Below, piece by piece: positions 27,201 to 34,828 of a DNA stretch of 64,000 bases. The notes beneath the pieces were generated by a model. It did not search any database and was not told the origin of the DNA. It saw nothing but the letters and a program-made list of their open reading frames with translations. The stretch is taken from positions 24,243 to 88,242 of the forward strand of contig NZ_JAJAUY010000008.1 of the NCBI RefSeq assembly GCF_020532625.1. The letters run 5' to 3'. This DNA comes from Streptomyces antimicrobicus. GTDB lineage: Bacteria; Actinomycetota; Actinomycetes; Streptomycetales; Streptomycetaceae. The position numbers and the translations under genes were made by a program. Positions within the stretch are counted from its first letter, which is position 1. Each line of letters starts with the position of its first letter.

Positions 27201-27860
27201 CGGACGCCGCCCGGCGGGCGGCTGCGGGTGCTGCTGTTCGGACGGGCCGAGGACGAGCGGCTCAAGGGCCTGGACCTGGCGGCGGCCGCCTGCGGCCGGG
27301 TCGCCGGCTACCGCGCGGACGACGGCCTGCCGGCCTTCACCCTGGTCGTGCGCGGCGCCCCCGAGGACACCGCCGACGCGCAGCACTCGACGCTGTCGGA
27401 GCTCGCGGCGGAGACCGGCCTGAAGGTGGTGGTGCGCCCGTACTCCGCCGACCAGGAGGACATCGCCGGTGACCTGGCCGCGGCCAGTCTGGTGCTCGTG
27501 CCGTCCCGGGCGGAGGGGTTCGGGCTGGTCGGCGTGGAGGCGATCGTGCAGGGCGTGCCGGTGCTGGTCAGCTCCGAGAGCGGCCTGGCGGACCTGCTGC
27601 GCGAGGTCCTCGACGCCGAGACCGCGGCCCGGTTCGTGGTGCCCGTGTCCGGCAACGACGCGAAGGACACCGACCGCTGGGCGCGGGCGGTGGACCGGGT
27701 GCTGCGGGACCGGGAGGGCGCTTTCGCGCAGGTGGCGCAGTTGCGGTCGGTCATGGCCGCGCGGGTCACGTGGGCCGGCGCGGCCCGCACCCTGCTCGCC
27801 GAGGCCGCGCCCGCCGACGCCGGAGCCGGGGCCGCGCCCGCCGCTACGGCTCCAGCGTGA
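24243..27860 (+). CDS. STAND/AAA ATPase - TPR - GT-B glycosyltransferase fusion protein
   Basis: 1205 residues, no signal peptide. Residues 10-30 (LRNPYDYRNPVRDAAVFAGRD) and Walker A GQRMAGKTS (56-64) with Walker B LVLLVDEA (168-175) form an Orc/STAND-type NTPase, followed by winged-helix-like helices to about 400. Residues 560-700 contain TPR-like helix pairs (HLRESFELAPGWEPANDLAYVCLADG). A low-complexity Ala/Gly/Thr linker (about 705-778) follows, encoded by repeats of GCGGTGACCGCC. From about 779 there is a GT4-type glycosyltransferase: EWVSRHGGLSSFNRNLCAAL, LLFGRAEDERLKG, and SRAEGFGLVGVEAIVQGVPVLVS (about 1085-1107) as the UDP/GDP-sugar site. Codon 10 is TTA (24270-24272), implying dependence on the bldA tRNA, so expression late in development. 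Sensor-plus-effector architecture suggests a conflict or signalling role; the acceptor is unknown. Confidence 0.88.
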   Translation: MRGPVDISALRNPYDYRNPVRDAAVFAGRDGEVAAIRYELDQAAVDRPSVCVVLHGQRMAGKTSLLNATEWLARERGFVSVRLELVAGDGAPGVFFRRLYEELVVAVAAAGVAVDVAEVRRVMAGAAPAGPGARLEFPEAVALFGDEVSQAALRADLATFVRLLGRPLVLLVDEAQLVADDVRVLSVLRFLMSRVDGLVLVLAGTSELIGRITEVHSPLLRQFKEIEVKRFVEVEDVRNCVLRPLRALGLDSVDENGAVAALMYLTDGNPYEVQLYCHEMFARWQQGAAPGMLLTSDVLDGIRSRLESGRDLDRPLIRAVRAMERTELIAFNVMASALGHTTADEAWFAYCLTGPPEITRESYDRCREELVAAGVLAEGEVVRFAMETELFDEMYVRLWTVGRLGESAHPQLAGRGTARALLVNRLLALLEGIAPEGMRIFPTCCHAVRAGHVASAVRALRELPPDGPDGTPHINFLHAAVLRAGGPRALDLTTVTCSFGGHSVQRWLYAADTAELLLEGPAFRAAAERIAGLGGELTTARVRIPLDTWPATEWFRRATGALRAELADNHLQAAYAAYDAGEGRAARGHLRESFELAPGWEPANDLAYVCLADGGSYEALEWAGRAVDLAGDGKERALSRYNLAMACLLTGRRAEALDHLARAAGELAAPAPGGWTVGYLHLPELTDGGTGVVLREHLSVDVPAAVARARALLGAPEAAGAAAGSTESTGPTALVAVTAAGAAVTAGGGAVTAAGGAGAAGGAAGAGAAAGAAADTAAAPRATVVLVVATEWVSRHGGLSSFNRNLCAALAAAGARVFCVVLEASAEEAAAARAAGVVLLPAPRRPGEPDGMRLSARPALPPGMVVDLVVGHGRITGPAARRLAEDFFPAARRLHFVHMAPDEIEWYKPDRERGAAARATERTGLERALGRSAHRVVTVGPRLHEQFLPEFGGVREPLRLDPGFDPGPGDPAPAEPASAAPRGDGPRTPPGGRLRVLLFGRAEDERLKGLDLAAAACGRVAGYRADDGLPAFTLVVRGAPEDTADAQHSTLSELAAETGLKVVVRPYSADQEDIAGDLAAASLVLVPSRAEGFGLVGVEAIVQGVPVLVSSESGLADLLREVLDAETAARFVVPVSGNDAKDTDRWARAVDRVLRDREGAFAQVAQLRSVMAARVTWAGAARTLLAEAAPADAGAGAAPAATAPA
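26445..26580 (+). repeat. Low-complexity repeat encoding the linker of the fusion protein
   Basis: GCGGTGACCGCC-GGTG-type units repeat about four times (roughly 26448-26510) and are followed by repeated GGTGCCGCGGGAG units. They encode alternating AAVTAGGGAV-like and GAAGGAAG-like peptide, a flexible hinge between the TPR-like and glycosyltransferase domains. Confidence 0.75.
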
Positions 27861-28806
27861 GCTGGTAGTACGCCGCCCCGCGCTCGCGGACGTAGCCCAG
27901 CTCGGCGTTGACGGCCCGCATGGGCGCGTTCTCGTCGGCCACGGTGGTCCCGATCCGGCGCAGCCCCGGGTGGCTGCCGGCCACCGTGGCGAGCATCCGC
28001 AGCTTGACGGCGCGGCCCAGGCCCCGGCCCCGGTGGGCGGGGACGACCACGGTGTCGTACTGGACGGCGCGCTCGGCCGCCGGGTCGGGAAGCATCAGCT
28101 CGGTGTACGCGGCGACCTCGCCGTCCGCGGAGACGGCGGCGACGGTGAGCAGTTCACCGCCCCGGTCGAGCACCAGTTGCTGCACGGCCCGCAGCCGCTC
28201 CGGGGTCCACGCGGGGGTGCGTTCCTCCAGCTCGCCCGTCGGCGCGTCCTCCATGGCGTCGTGGGCGACGGCCAGCGCCGGGGCCAGGTGGTCGGGGACC
28301 AGGCCGGACCAGCCGACGAGGGTGTAGCCGGGGGTGTCGGGGACGGTGACCGCGCCGGGGCCGGCCGGGACGTCCTGGACGTACCACGCCATGGGCAGGG
28401 CGTTGGTGAAGCCGAGGGAGCGGGCGAAGGCCTCGCCCGGCCCGTCGGTGTCGATCACGGCGCCGACGGTGGTGCGGCCGTCGGCCAGGAGCGTCTCGCG
28501 CACCCGCTCCCACAGCGCGCTGCCGATCCCGCGCCGCCGTGCCCCGGGCCGTACGGCGAGGACGTCGAGGAACGCGGTGTGCTCGTTGCCCTCGTCGGAG
28601 AACAGCAGCAGGGCCGCGACCCCGTCGGGGGACGCCCACCGCACGGCCCGCCCCCGGGCCGGGTCGACCCGGAGGCGGCCGGCGACCTCCACCCGGGACG
28701 GCGGGGGCAGGTGCGGCTGGTCCGCGGCCAGGGCGTCGGTCAGGACCGAGCGCCAGGCGTCCACGTCGGCGTCGGTGGGGGTCTCGGGGAGCGTGGTGAT
28801 GTCCAT
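27844..28806 (-). CDS. GNAT N-acetyltransferase with two GNAT domains
   Basis: 320 residues. The N-terminal GNAT copy (about 25-160) has VLAVRPGARRRGIGSALWE, the acetyl-CoA loop R/Q-x-x-G-x-G/A. The C-terminal copy (about 170-320) has VVVPAHRGRGLGRAVKLRML and ends with the typical LGYVRERGAAYYQLTLEP. Tandem GNATs of this type include mycothiol synthase-like proteins and aminoglycoside-type acetyltransferases; the substrate here is unknown. Its last 17 bp overlap, tail to tail, with the end of the STAND-glycosyltransferase gene. Confidence 0.9.
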   Translation of the reverse strand: MDITTLPETPTDADVDAWRSVLTDALAADQPHLPPPSRVEVAGRLRVDPARGRAVRWASPDGVAALLLFSDEGNEHTAFLDVLAVRPGARRRGIGSALWERVRETLLADGRTTVGAVIDTDGPGEAFARSLGFTNALPMAWYVQDVPAGPGAVTVPDTPGYTLVGWSGLVPDHLAPALAVAHDAMEDAPTGELEERTPAWTPERLRAVQQLVLDRGGELLTVAAVSADGEVAAYTELMLPDPAAERAVQYDTVVVPAHRGRGLGRAVKLRMLATVAGSHPGLRRIGTTVADENAPMRAVNAELGYVRERGAAYYQLTLEP

Positions 28807-28913
28807 GGCTCGGACAGTAGTGCGGCCCGCCCGGTCGTCCCACGCCTTTTCGGCGGCGGGGCGACCGGGCGGGCCGGACGGGGTGCGCGGAGCGGCGGAG
28901 CAGGCGCCGGGGG

Positions 28914-30170
28914 TCAGACGGCGGAGCCGGCCTTCCAGTCGGCCCAGCTCATGTTCCAGCCGTTGAGGCCGTTGTCGGGCTTGATCTGCTTGTCGGGCGA
29001 GTTGACCACGGTGACGACGTCGCCGATGAGCGAGTTGTCGTAGAACCAGGCGGCGGGCTGGTTCGGGTCGCCGGCGCCCTTGACGTCGTTCAGGCCGACG
29101 CAGCCGTGGCTGGTGTTGACGCTGCCGAAGATCGAGTCGGCGCCCCAGTAGTTGCCGTGGATGAACGTGCCGGAGGTGGACAGCCGCATGGCGTGCGGGA
29201 CGTCCTTGATGTCGTACTCGCCCTTGCCGTCGTTGTCGGTGAAGCCGACGGTGGCGCCGTTCATCCGGGTCTCCTTGAACTTCTCGGAGATCACCATCTG
29301 GCCGTTGTACGTCGGGTTCTCCGGCGAGCCCGCGGAGATCGGGATGGTCTTGACGACCTGGCCGTCCCGGGTGACGGTCATCTTCTTGGTCTTGGCGTCG
29401 ACCGTGGAGACCTGGGAGCGGCCGATCTTGAAGCTGACGGTCTTGTTCTGGACGCCGACGACGCCCGGGGCGCCCTGGACGCCGTCGAGCTTCATGGCCA
29501 TGGTGACCGTGGAGTTCGCGTTCCAGTAGTTCTCCGGGCGGAAGTCCAGCCGCTGCTCGTTGAACCAGTGGCCGACGACCTCCTGGCCGCTGCTGGAGGT
29601 CACGCTGATCGCCGACTGGACGGCCTTCTTGTCCTTGATCGGCTTGTTGAACGTGATCGAGACGGGCATGCCCACGCCGACCGTGGAGCCGTCCTCCGGC
29701 GTGAAGGAGCCGATGAAGCTGTTCTCGGGCGAGACGGTGGTGAACGAGGTGTTCTCGTGCGCCTCGCGGCCCGACTCGTCCTTGGCGGTCGCGGACAGCG
29801 TGTACTTGGTGGAGCGCTTGAGGGCGCCGTCGGGCTTCCAGCTCTTGCCGTCGGCCGCGATCTTGCCGGCCACGGTGCCGCCCTCGGCGCTCTTGAGCTC
29901 GACCTGGGTGAGCGTGCCCTCGGTGACCTGCACGGTCGCGGCGTCGTTCAGGCCGACGTTGGTGGCGCCGTCCTTCGGGGTGACCGTGATCTTGGCCTTG
30001 GAGCTGTCCTTGGCCGCCGCGGCGTCCACGTCCGCCTGGGACTTGCTGCCGTCACCGCCCTTGGCCTTGTCCCCGTCGTCCCCGCCGCATCCCGCGAGCA
30101 CCAGTACGCCGCCGAGTACGGCGGACGCGACCGCGAGGGCCTTCCTGCGCCGCCTGCTGTCCGTCCTCAC
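28914..30170 (-). CDS. L,D-transpeptidase lipoprotein with two Ig-like domains
   Basis: About 418 residues. A lipoprotein signal ending LVLAGC puts it on the outer face of the membrane. Two Ig-like (Big) domains of the LdtMt2 type (about 60-260; ITVTPKDGATNVGLNDAATVQVTEG) precede the YkuD domain with HGNYW and the catalytic SHGCVGL (Cys about 365). It makes 3-3 peptidoglycan cross-links that resist most beta-lactams. I use GTG 30170 because GGAG sits 6 bases before it; the ATG at 30182 adds four residues but has a weak site. Note Gly after SHGCV where Arg is usual. A monocistron, close to other envelope genes. Confidence 0.92.
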   Translation of the reverse strand: MRTDSRRRRKALAVASAVLGGVLVLAGCGGDDGDKAKGGDGSKSQADVDAAAAKDSSKAKITVTPKDGATNVGLNDAATVQVTEGTLTQVELKSAEGGTVAGKIAADGKSWKPDGALKRSTKYTLSATAKDESGREAHENTSFTTVSPENSFIGSFTPEDGSTVGVGMPVSITFNKPIKDKKAVQSAISVTSSSGQEVVGHWFNEQRLDFRPENYWNANSTVTMAMKLDGVQGAPGVVGVQNKTVSFKIGRSQVSTVDAKTKKMTVTRDGQVVKTIPISAGSPENPTYNGQMVISEKFKETRMNGATVGFTDNDGKGEYDIKDVPHAMRLSTSGTFIHGNYWGADSIFGSVNTSHGCVGLNDVKGAGDPNQPAAWFYDNSLIGDVVTVVNSPDKQIKPDNGLNGWNMSWADWKAGSAV

Positions 30171-30314
30171 ACGCCACTCCATCGTTGCCGTCGATCCCGC
30201 CGGTGGCCGTCCCGGCAGGGGCCGGCAGGGGGCATGGCCCCCCGCCTGTCCTGGACAACGCGTCGACGCGGCGATTCGGTTCCACATCCCGTTCGGATGT
30301 GGGCCACCCCACGG

Positions 30315-30659
30315 TCAGGCGCTGTCGTCCTCTTTTTCGTCGAAGCTCCCATCTTCCTCGTCCAGGTCCCACTCCATGGACTCGGGGTCGTATTCGACCG
30401 GTTCCGTGCTCCATGAGGCCTGGGCCAGTTCCACTCCGGGCACGTCGGCGACCAGGTCGGTGGGGTCGACGAGGTAGGCCAGCGCCTCGGAGTCGTCGTC
30501 GCGGACCGCGGCCTCGGCGTGGGCCCGCTCCTCGTGCGGCATGAACTCGTCGGCGGCGATGCGCTCCAGGGCGGCTCCGGTGAGTGCGTCGGGCTCCTGC
30601 ACCTCCAGCACCAAATCCACCCGAAGTCGTACGTACCGTGATGTCTCGTCAGCGTTCAT
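30315..30659 (-). CDS. Small acidic conserved protein of unknown function
   Basis: 114 residues from ATG 30659. A mostly soluble acidic protein beginning ADETSRYVRLRVDLVLEVQEPDALTGAALERIAADEF and ending in a run of Glu/Asp (WDLDEEDGSFDEKEDDSA). No domain is recognised. I recall similar proteins at this place next to the L,D-transpeptidase gene in Streptomyces. An upstream start (30752) lies inside the region divergent from the LAxTG gene and is less likely. Confidence 0.82.
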   Translation of the reverse strand: MNADETSRYVRLRVDLVLEVQEPDALTGAALERIAADEFMPHEERAHAEAAVRDDDSEALAYLVDPTDLVADVPGVELAQASWSTEPVEYDPESMEWDLDEEDGSFDEKEDDSA

Positions 30660-30767
30660 ACGACGGAGAGTAAGGGGCGAGGGGGTCCCGGCTTTCCCGC
30701 GACCCGCCCCTTTCATTAGCATCGGCGCACACGGCCAATTCGCTGCTGCCACAAGGGGGATCGCACC

Positions 30768-31097
30768 GTGTCCGGACGGCGTCCGCTGCTCACCGCCCTG
30801 GGTGCGACCACCCTCCTCGGCGCCCTGTGGTTCGTCCCCTCGGCCAATGCCACCGCTCCCGCGCCCGCCGAGGGCGCCACCACGCCCGTCGCCGCCAGCG
30901 CGCCGCTGGCCGCGGACGCGGCGGGGGCCCCGGGCGCGGCGGGCACCGCGGGTACGGCGCGGGGCACCGGGACGCAGCTCACCCTCGCCGACACCGGCGG
31001 GGTGGACACCACCCCCTACGTCCTGGGCGGCACGGTCTGCCTGGGCATCGGGGCCGGCTTCGTGGTCTTCTCCGCCCGGCGGGCGCGCGGCCTGTAG
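30768..31097 (+). CDS. Small LAxTG cell-wall anchored protein
   Basis: 109 residues from GTG 30768. Signal peptide (about 1-28, ending PSANA), then a 45-residue Ala/Pro/Gly/Thr-rich linker, then LADTGG (73-78), a hydrophobic helix (about 83-101) and RRARGL. This is a sortase signal of the LAxTG form used by class E sortases in Streptomyces, as in the long chaplins. The mature peptide is only about 50 residues and without a folded domain, so it may act as a surface coat or spacer. It ends in the perfect hairpin at 31104-31142. Confidence 0.85.
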   Translation: MSGRRPLLTALGATTLLGALWFVPSANATAPAPAEGATTPVAASAPLAADAAGAPGAAGTAGTARGTGTQLTLADTGGVDTTPYVLGGTVCLGIGAGFVVFSARRARGL

Positions 31098-31103
31098 GAC
31101 GCG

Positions 31104-31142
31104 GCGGAGGGCCGCCCCCGGGTGCCGGGGGCGGCCCTCCGC
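31104..31142. terminator. Perfect 18-bp hairpin after the LAxTG gene
   Basis: GCGGAGGGCCGCCCCCGG (31104-31121) and its exact complement (31125-31142) around GTG. It separates the converging LAxTG gene and hutH. Confidence 0.88.
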
Positions 31143-31198
31143 CGTGTCCGCCGGCCGTTCGGGCCGGGTTCCGCATCTGCTCCGGTCGTCCTCGCCGC

Positions 31199-32743
31199 TC
31201 AGGCGAGCGGTCCGGTGACCGGCTCCACCGCGCTGACGAGCGCACCCGTACGGATGAACGCGTCGGCGGCGGCCAGGTCGGGGGCCAGGAACCGGTCCGG
31301 GCCGGGCCCCTGCACGCCGGCGGCGCGGGCGGCGGCGATGGCGGCCCGGCTCGCCGGGGCCGGGACCAGCCCGGTGCGCAGCTCGATCGCGCGGGTGGCG
31401 GCGTAGAGCTCGATGGCGACGACCCGGGTCAGGTTGTCGATCGCGGTGCGCAGCTTGCGGGCGGCGGACCAGCCCATCGAGACGTGGTCCTCCTGCATGG
31501 CCGAGGACGGGATGGAGTCGGCGGAGGCCGGGACGGCGAGCCGCTTCATCTCGCTGACCAGCGCGGCCTGCGTGTACTGGGCGATCATCAGACCGGAGTC
31601 GACGCCGGCGTCGTCGGCGAGGAACGGCGGCAGGCCGTGGCTGCGGTTCTTGTCGAGCAGCCGGTCGGTGCGGCGCTCGGCGATGGAGGCGAGGTCGGCC
31701 GCGGCGATGGCCAGGAAGTCCAGCACGTAGGCCACGGGGGCGCCGTGGAAGTTGCCGTTGGACTCGACCCGCCCGTCGGGGAGGACCACCGGGTTGTCGA
31801 CGGCGGAGGCCAGCTCGCGCGAGGCGACGAGCGCGGCGTGCGCGAGGGTGTCGCGGCCGGCGCCGGCCACCTGCGGGGCGCAGCGGACGGAGTACGCGTC
31901 CTGCACGCGCGGGGCGTCGTCCTGGTGGTGGCCGGTGAGGCCGGAGCCCTTGAGCACGGCGGCCATGTTGGCGGCGGAGGCGCCCTGGCCGGGGTGCGGG
32001 CGGATGGCGTGCAGCTCGGGGGCGAGCACCTTGTCGGTGCCGAGCAGCGCCTCCAGCGACAGGGCGGCGGTGATGTCGGCGGAGGTGTACAGGCGCTGCA
32101 GGTCGGCGATGGCCATGACCAGCATGCCGAGCATGCCGTCGGTGCCGTTGAGGAGGGCCAGGCCCTCCTTCTCGCGCAGTTCGACGGGCGCGATGCCGTG
32201 CTCGGCCAGGAGCTCGCCGGCCGGGCGGACCACTCCGTCGGGCCCCTCGGCGTCGCCCTCGCCCATCAGCGCGAGCGCGCAGTGGGAGAGCGGCGCCAGG
32301 TCGCCGGAGCAGCCCAGGGAGCCGTACTCGTGGACGACCGGGGTGATGCCGGCGTTGAGGACGTCCGCCATGGTCTGCGCCACCTCGGGGCGGACCCCGG
32401 TGTGGCCGGAGGCGACCGTCTTCAGGCGCAGGAACATCAGGGCGCGCACGACCTCGCGCTCGACGCGCGGGCCCATGCCGGCGGCGTGCGAGCGGACGAT
32501 GTTGCGCTGGAGCTGTGCGCGCAACTCGTGCGAGATGTGCCGGGTGGCCAGGGCACCGAAGCCGGTGGACACCCCGTAGACGGGTTCGGGCTTGGCGGCG
32601 AGCGCGTCCACGATCTCGCGGGCGCGGGCGAGAGCGTCCAGCGCCTCTGCGGACAGCTCGACCCGCGCGTTGCCGCGGGCGACGGCGATGACGTCCTCGG
32701 CGGAGGCGCCGGACGTCCCCACCACGACAGTGTGCATATCCAT
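31199..32743 (-). CDS. hutH: Histidine ammonia-lyase
   Basis: 514 residues from ATG 32743; a GTG at 32752 would add three residues. The enzyme converts L-histidine to urocanate and ammonia, the first step of histidine use. The MIO cofactor forms from the tripeptide in GSLGCSGDLAPL (about 141-152). Here it is Cys-Ser-Gly instead of Ala-Ser-Gly, as I recall for Streptomyces histidases. YGVSTGFG, NGNFHGAPV and SADSIPSSAMQEDHVSMG are family signatures. The other hut genes are not nearby, as is usual in Streptomyces. A GGDEF gene precedes it on the same strand after 35 bp. Confidence 0.96.
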   Translation of the reverse strand: MDMHTVVVGTSGASAEDVIAVARGNARVELSAEALDALARAREIVDALAAKPEPVYGVSTGFGALATRHISHELRAQLQRNIVRSHAAGMGPRVEREVVRALMFLRLKTVASGHTGVRPEVAQTMADVLNAGITPVVHEYGSLGCSGDLAPLSHCALALMGEGDAEGPDGVVRPAGELLAEHGIAPVELREKEGLALLNGTDGMLGMLVMAIADLQRLYTSADITAALSLEALLGTDKVLAPELHAIRPHPGQGASAANMAAVLKGSGLTGHHQDDAPRVQDAYSVRCAPQVAGAGRDTLAHAALVASRELASAVDNPVVLPDGRVESNGNFHGAPVAYVLDFLAIAAADLASIAERRTDRLLDKNRSHGLPPFLADDAGVDSGLMIAQYTQAALVSEMKRLAVPASADSIPSSAMQEDHVSMGWSAARKLRTAIDNLTRVVAIELYAATRAIELRTGLVPAPASRAAIAAARAAGVQGPGPDRFLAPDLAAADAFIRTGALVSAVEPVTGPLA

Positions 32744-32778
32744 ATTCAGCACCCTACGGACTGAATCCCTTCATGTCA

Positions 32779-33948
32779 CTAGGGGGGACCGGCGGGGTCC
32801 GTCACGCCGTCCGGGCCGGGGCGCGGCGCGTCCGCCCCCCGGCCGCGGAACCGGCGGCGCTCGCCCGTGCCCGGCTGCGGGGCGTCCGCCAGCCGGACGA
32901 CGGCGGTGTCCCTGCCGGCCACCACCGGCCCCGGCGACCGGGCGGCCTTGGCCTTGTACTGGGCGGCGTCGGCCAGGCGGAACAGGCGGCGGGAGGACTT
33001 CACGGGTCCGATGGCGTCACCGGTGGAGGCGACCCCGCAGGCGACGCCCTCGCCGAGCTCCAGCTCGGCGGCCCGTACGCACAGCTCCTCGGTCACGCGG
33101 ACCACGTCGTCGGCCGGCGGGCCGACGCTGACCAGGCAGAACTCGTCCCCGCCCAGGCGTGCGACCAGGGCGCCGGGGAGCATCGCGCCGCACCGGCTCA
33201 GCACGGAGCCGAAGCGCTCCAGGAGGCGGTCGCCGGTGGCGTGCCCGAGGGTGTCGTTGACCCGTTTGAGCCCGTTGAGGTCGCACACGACCAGGCTGAC
33301 CACGGCGCCCGAGACCCGGTGCTCCTCCAGGGCCTCGTCGAGGCGGAGGTCGACGGCGCGGCGGTTGGCCAGACCGGTGAGCGGGTCGGTGAAGGCCAGG
33401 CGCCGGGCCTCGGCCAGCCGCTCGTTCTGGGCGAGGCCGGCCGCGACCACGGCCCCGAGGACGGCGGCGAACTCGCCGTCGTCCTCGTCGAAGTCGGGCA
33501 GCCCCTCGTCGCGGGCGACGTAGAGCTCGCCCCAGGCCCGGCCGCTCAGCACGATCGGCACCACGACGCAGGTGCCCCGCCCGCGCCGGCGCAGCGCCTC
33601 GCCGCGCCGCCCCGGGCGGCCGTCGGCCACCGACTCCACCCAGGCGTGCGGGCCGCCGCCACCGGCCCACAGTTCGTGCAGGAACTCGGTGATCTCGGGG
33701 AAGTCGTGCACCGGGTAGGACTCGTCGGCCGGGAACTCCTCCTCACCGGGTCGCCGCTCCCCCTCGTTGACGAGCACCCGCAGCCGCCCGCGCTCGCGCT
33801 CCCAGGCGGAGATCGCGGCGAACGACCCCTCCATCGCCACCCGCGCCCCCCGGGCGGCGGCCCGCACACTGTCCCGCGGCCCAGGAGCCGCCGCCATGGC
33901 CTGCGCCAGCGCGACGACGGCCCGCAACCGCCCGTCGAGTCCCATCAC
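32779..33948 (-). CDS. cdgE: GAF-GGDEF diguanylate cyclase, likely CdgE
   Basis: 389 residues. GAF domain (about 15-175), then a short coiled region (EARRLAFTDPLTGLANRRA), then a GGDEF domain (about 180-340) with intact GGDEF (266-270), which makes cyclic di-GMP from GTP. The usual inhibitory RxxD site five residues before GGDEF is absent (LPGA there), so product inhibition is not expected. The tail (about 345-389) is Arg/Pro/Gly-rich and disordered. Cytosolic; the GAF domain should sense a small ligand. The position next to hutH matches S. coelicolor cdgE (SCO4931), a BldD-linked developmental cyclase, as I remember it. Confidence 0.85.
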   Translation of the reverse strand: MMGLDGRLRAVVALAQAMAAAPGPRDSVRAAARGARVAMEGSFAAISAWERERGRLRVLVNEGERRPGEEEFPADESYPVHDFPEITEFLHELWAGGGGPHAWVESVADGRPGRRGEALRRRGRGTCVVVPIVLSGRAWGELYVARDEGLPDFDEDDGEFAAVLGAVVAAGLAQNERLAEARRLAFTDPLTGLANRRAVDLRLDEALEEHRVSGAVVSLVVCDLNGLKRVNDTLGHATGDRLLERFGSVLSRCGAMLPGALVARLGGDEFCLVSVGPPADDVVRVTEELCVRAAELELGEGVACGVASTGDAIGPVKSSRRLFRLADAAQYKAKAARSPGPVVAGRDTAVVRLADAPQPGTGERRRFRGRGADAPRPGPDGVTDPAGPP

Positions 33949-34126
33949 CCAAGATTAGGGTGATTTGTCAGATTTGGTGCCGTGGGGGGTGGCGGCGGAC
34001 TGGCGTCCGGCTGGCGGATACCGGCGCTTCGCCCCGAGGGCGCCGGACCGAGCTGTCGCGTCGGCGCCGCGTGGCACGATGGCGGTGTCGGGGCGCGCGC
34101 CCGACGTGAAGGAGAGGACACCGTCC

Positions 34127-34723
34127 ATGTCACCACCTGTTCACGAATCGCTGCCCCCCGTCCACGTGGCCCACGTGATGGACGTCTACGAGTCCTTGGA
34201 GACTCCCGAGGGCTGGCGGTCGGAGATCATCGAAGCGGAAATCGTCTTGGTACCTCCGCCGTCCGTGGTGCACGAGCACATCCTCGACCACGTGCGCACG
34301 GCCTTGCGCACCGTGCTCCCGCGCTCCTGGGGAATGAGCACCCACTCCGGGCTCGTCCTCCCCTCGCTCTTCAACGTGGCGATCCCCGACCTGCTGGTCA
34401 CGGACGTCGCGCTCATGGACGCGGGATACGCCCCGAACGGCGGCGTGGACTGGGCGGTCCGGCTGGAGCACGTCGAGCTGGTCGTCGAAGTCACCAGCAC
34501 CAACGCCATGACCGACCGCGACGTCAAGCGCGTCGCCTACGGCAAGGCCGGCATCCCGCGGTACCTGCTGGTGGACCGCGAGCGGCACGAGGTGACCCTC
34601 TTCACCGAGCCCCACGACCTCGGCTACGGCAACCCGCTGCGCGTCCCGTACGGGGAGTCCCTCACCGTCGACTTCGGGGAGGCCGGGACGGTCGAGATCA
34701 CCACGGACGCGTTCCCGAAGTAG
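34127..34723 (+). CDS. Uma2/DUF820 family nuclease-like protein
   Basis: 198 residues from ATG 34127 after GAAGGAGAGG. The PD-(D/E)xK fold motifs of Uma2 are readable: VAIPDLLVTD (Asp), LVVEVTSTNAMTDRDVKRVAYGKAGIPRYLLVD (Glu, Ser and Lys/Tyr). The family is very expanded in Streptomyces and its natural target is not known; nuclease activity is presumed from the fold. Single gene, ending at the hairpin 34783-34811. Confidence 0.9.
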   Translation: MSPPVHESLPPVHVAHVMDVYESLETPEGWRSEIIEAEIVLVPPPSVVHEHILDHVRTALRTVLPRSWGMSTHSGLVLPSLFNVAIPDLLVTDVALMDAGYAPNGGVDWAVRLEHVELVVEVTSTNAMTDRDVKRVAYGKAGIPRYLLVDRERHEVTLFTEPHDLGYGNPLRVPYGESLTVDFGEAGTVEITTDAFPK

Positions 34724-34782
34724 GCCCGGGCCGCCGGCGGTCCCCGGTTGCGGGTGGTCCCACTCCCGGCGGTCCCGGTCCT

Positions 34783-34811
34783 CTGCGCGGCGGGGCGGCC
34801 CCGCCGCGCAG
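34783..34811. terminator. Convergent terminator hairpin
   Basis: CTGCGCGGCGGGG (34783-34795), loop CGG, CCCCGCCGCGCAG (34799-34811); 13-bp perfect stem between Uma2 (+) and the enoyl-CoA hydratase (-). Confidence 0.8.
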
Positions 34812-34828
34812 GGGGGTCGGCGGGTCGG

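Noticed and set aside
24270..27386. A very long open frame on the minus strand opposite the STAND-glycosyltransferase gene
   Set aside because: It mirrors the plus-strand gene, has Gly/Arg/Pro/His-rich composition typical of the shadow of a GC-rich gene, and shows no domain.
33949..34000. Possible BldD box upstream of the GGDEF gene
   Set aside because: Only a half-like GTGATTTGTCA is visible; the match to the BldD consensus is too weak to claim.
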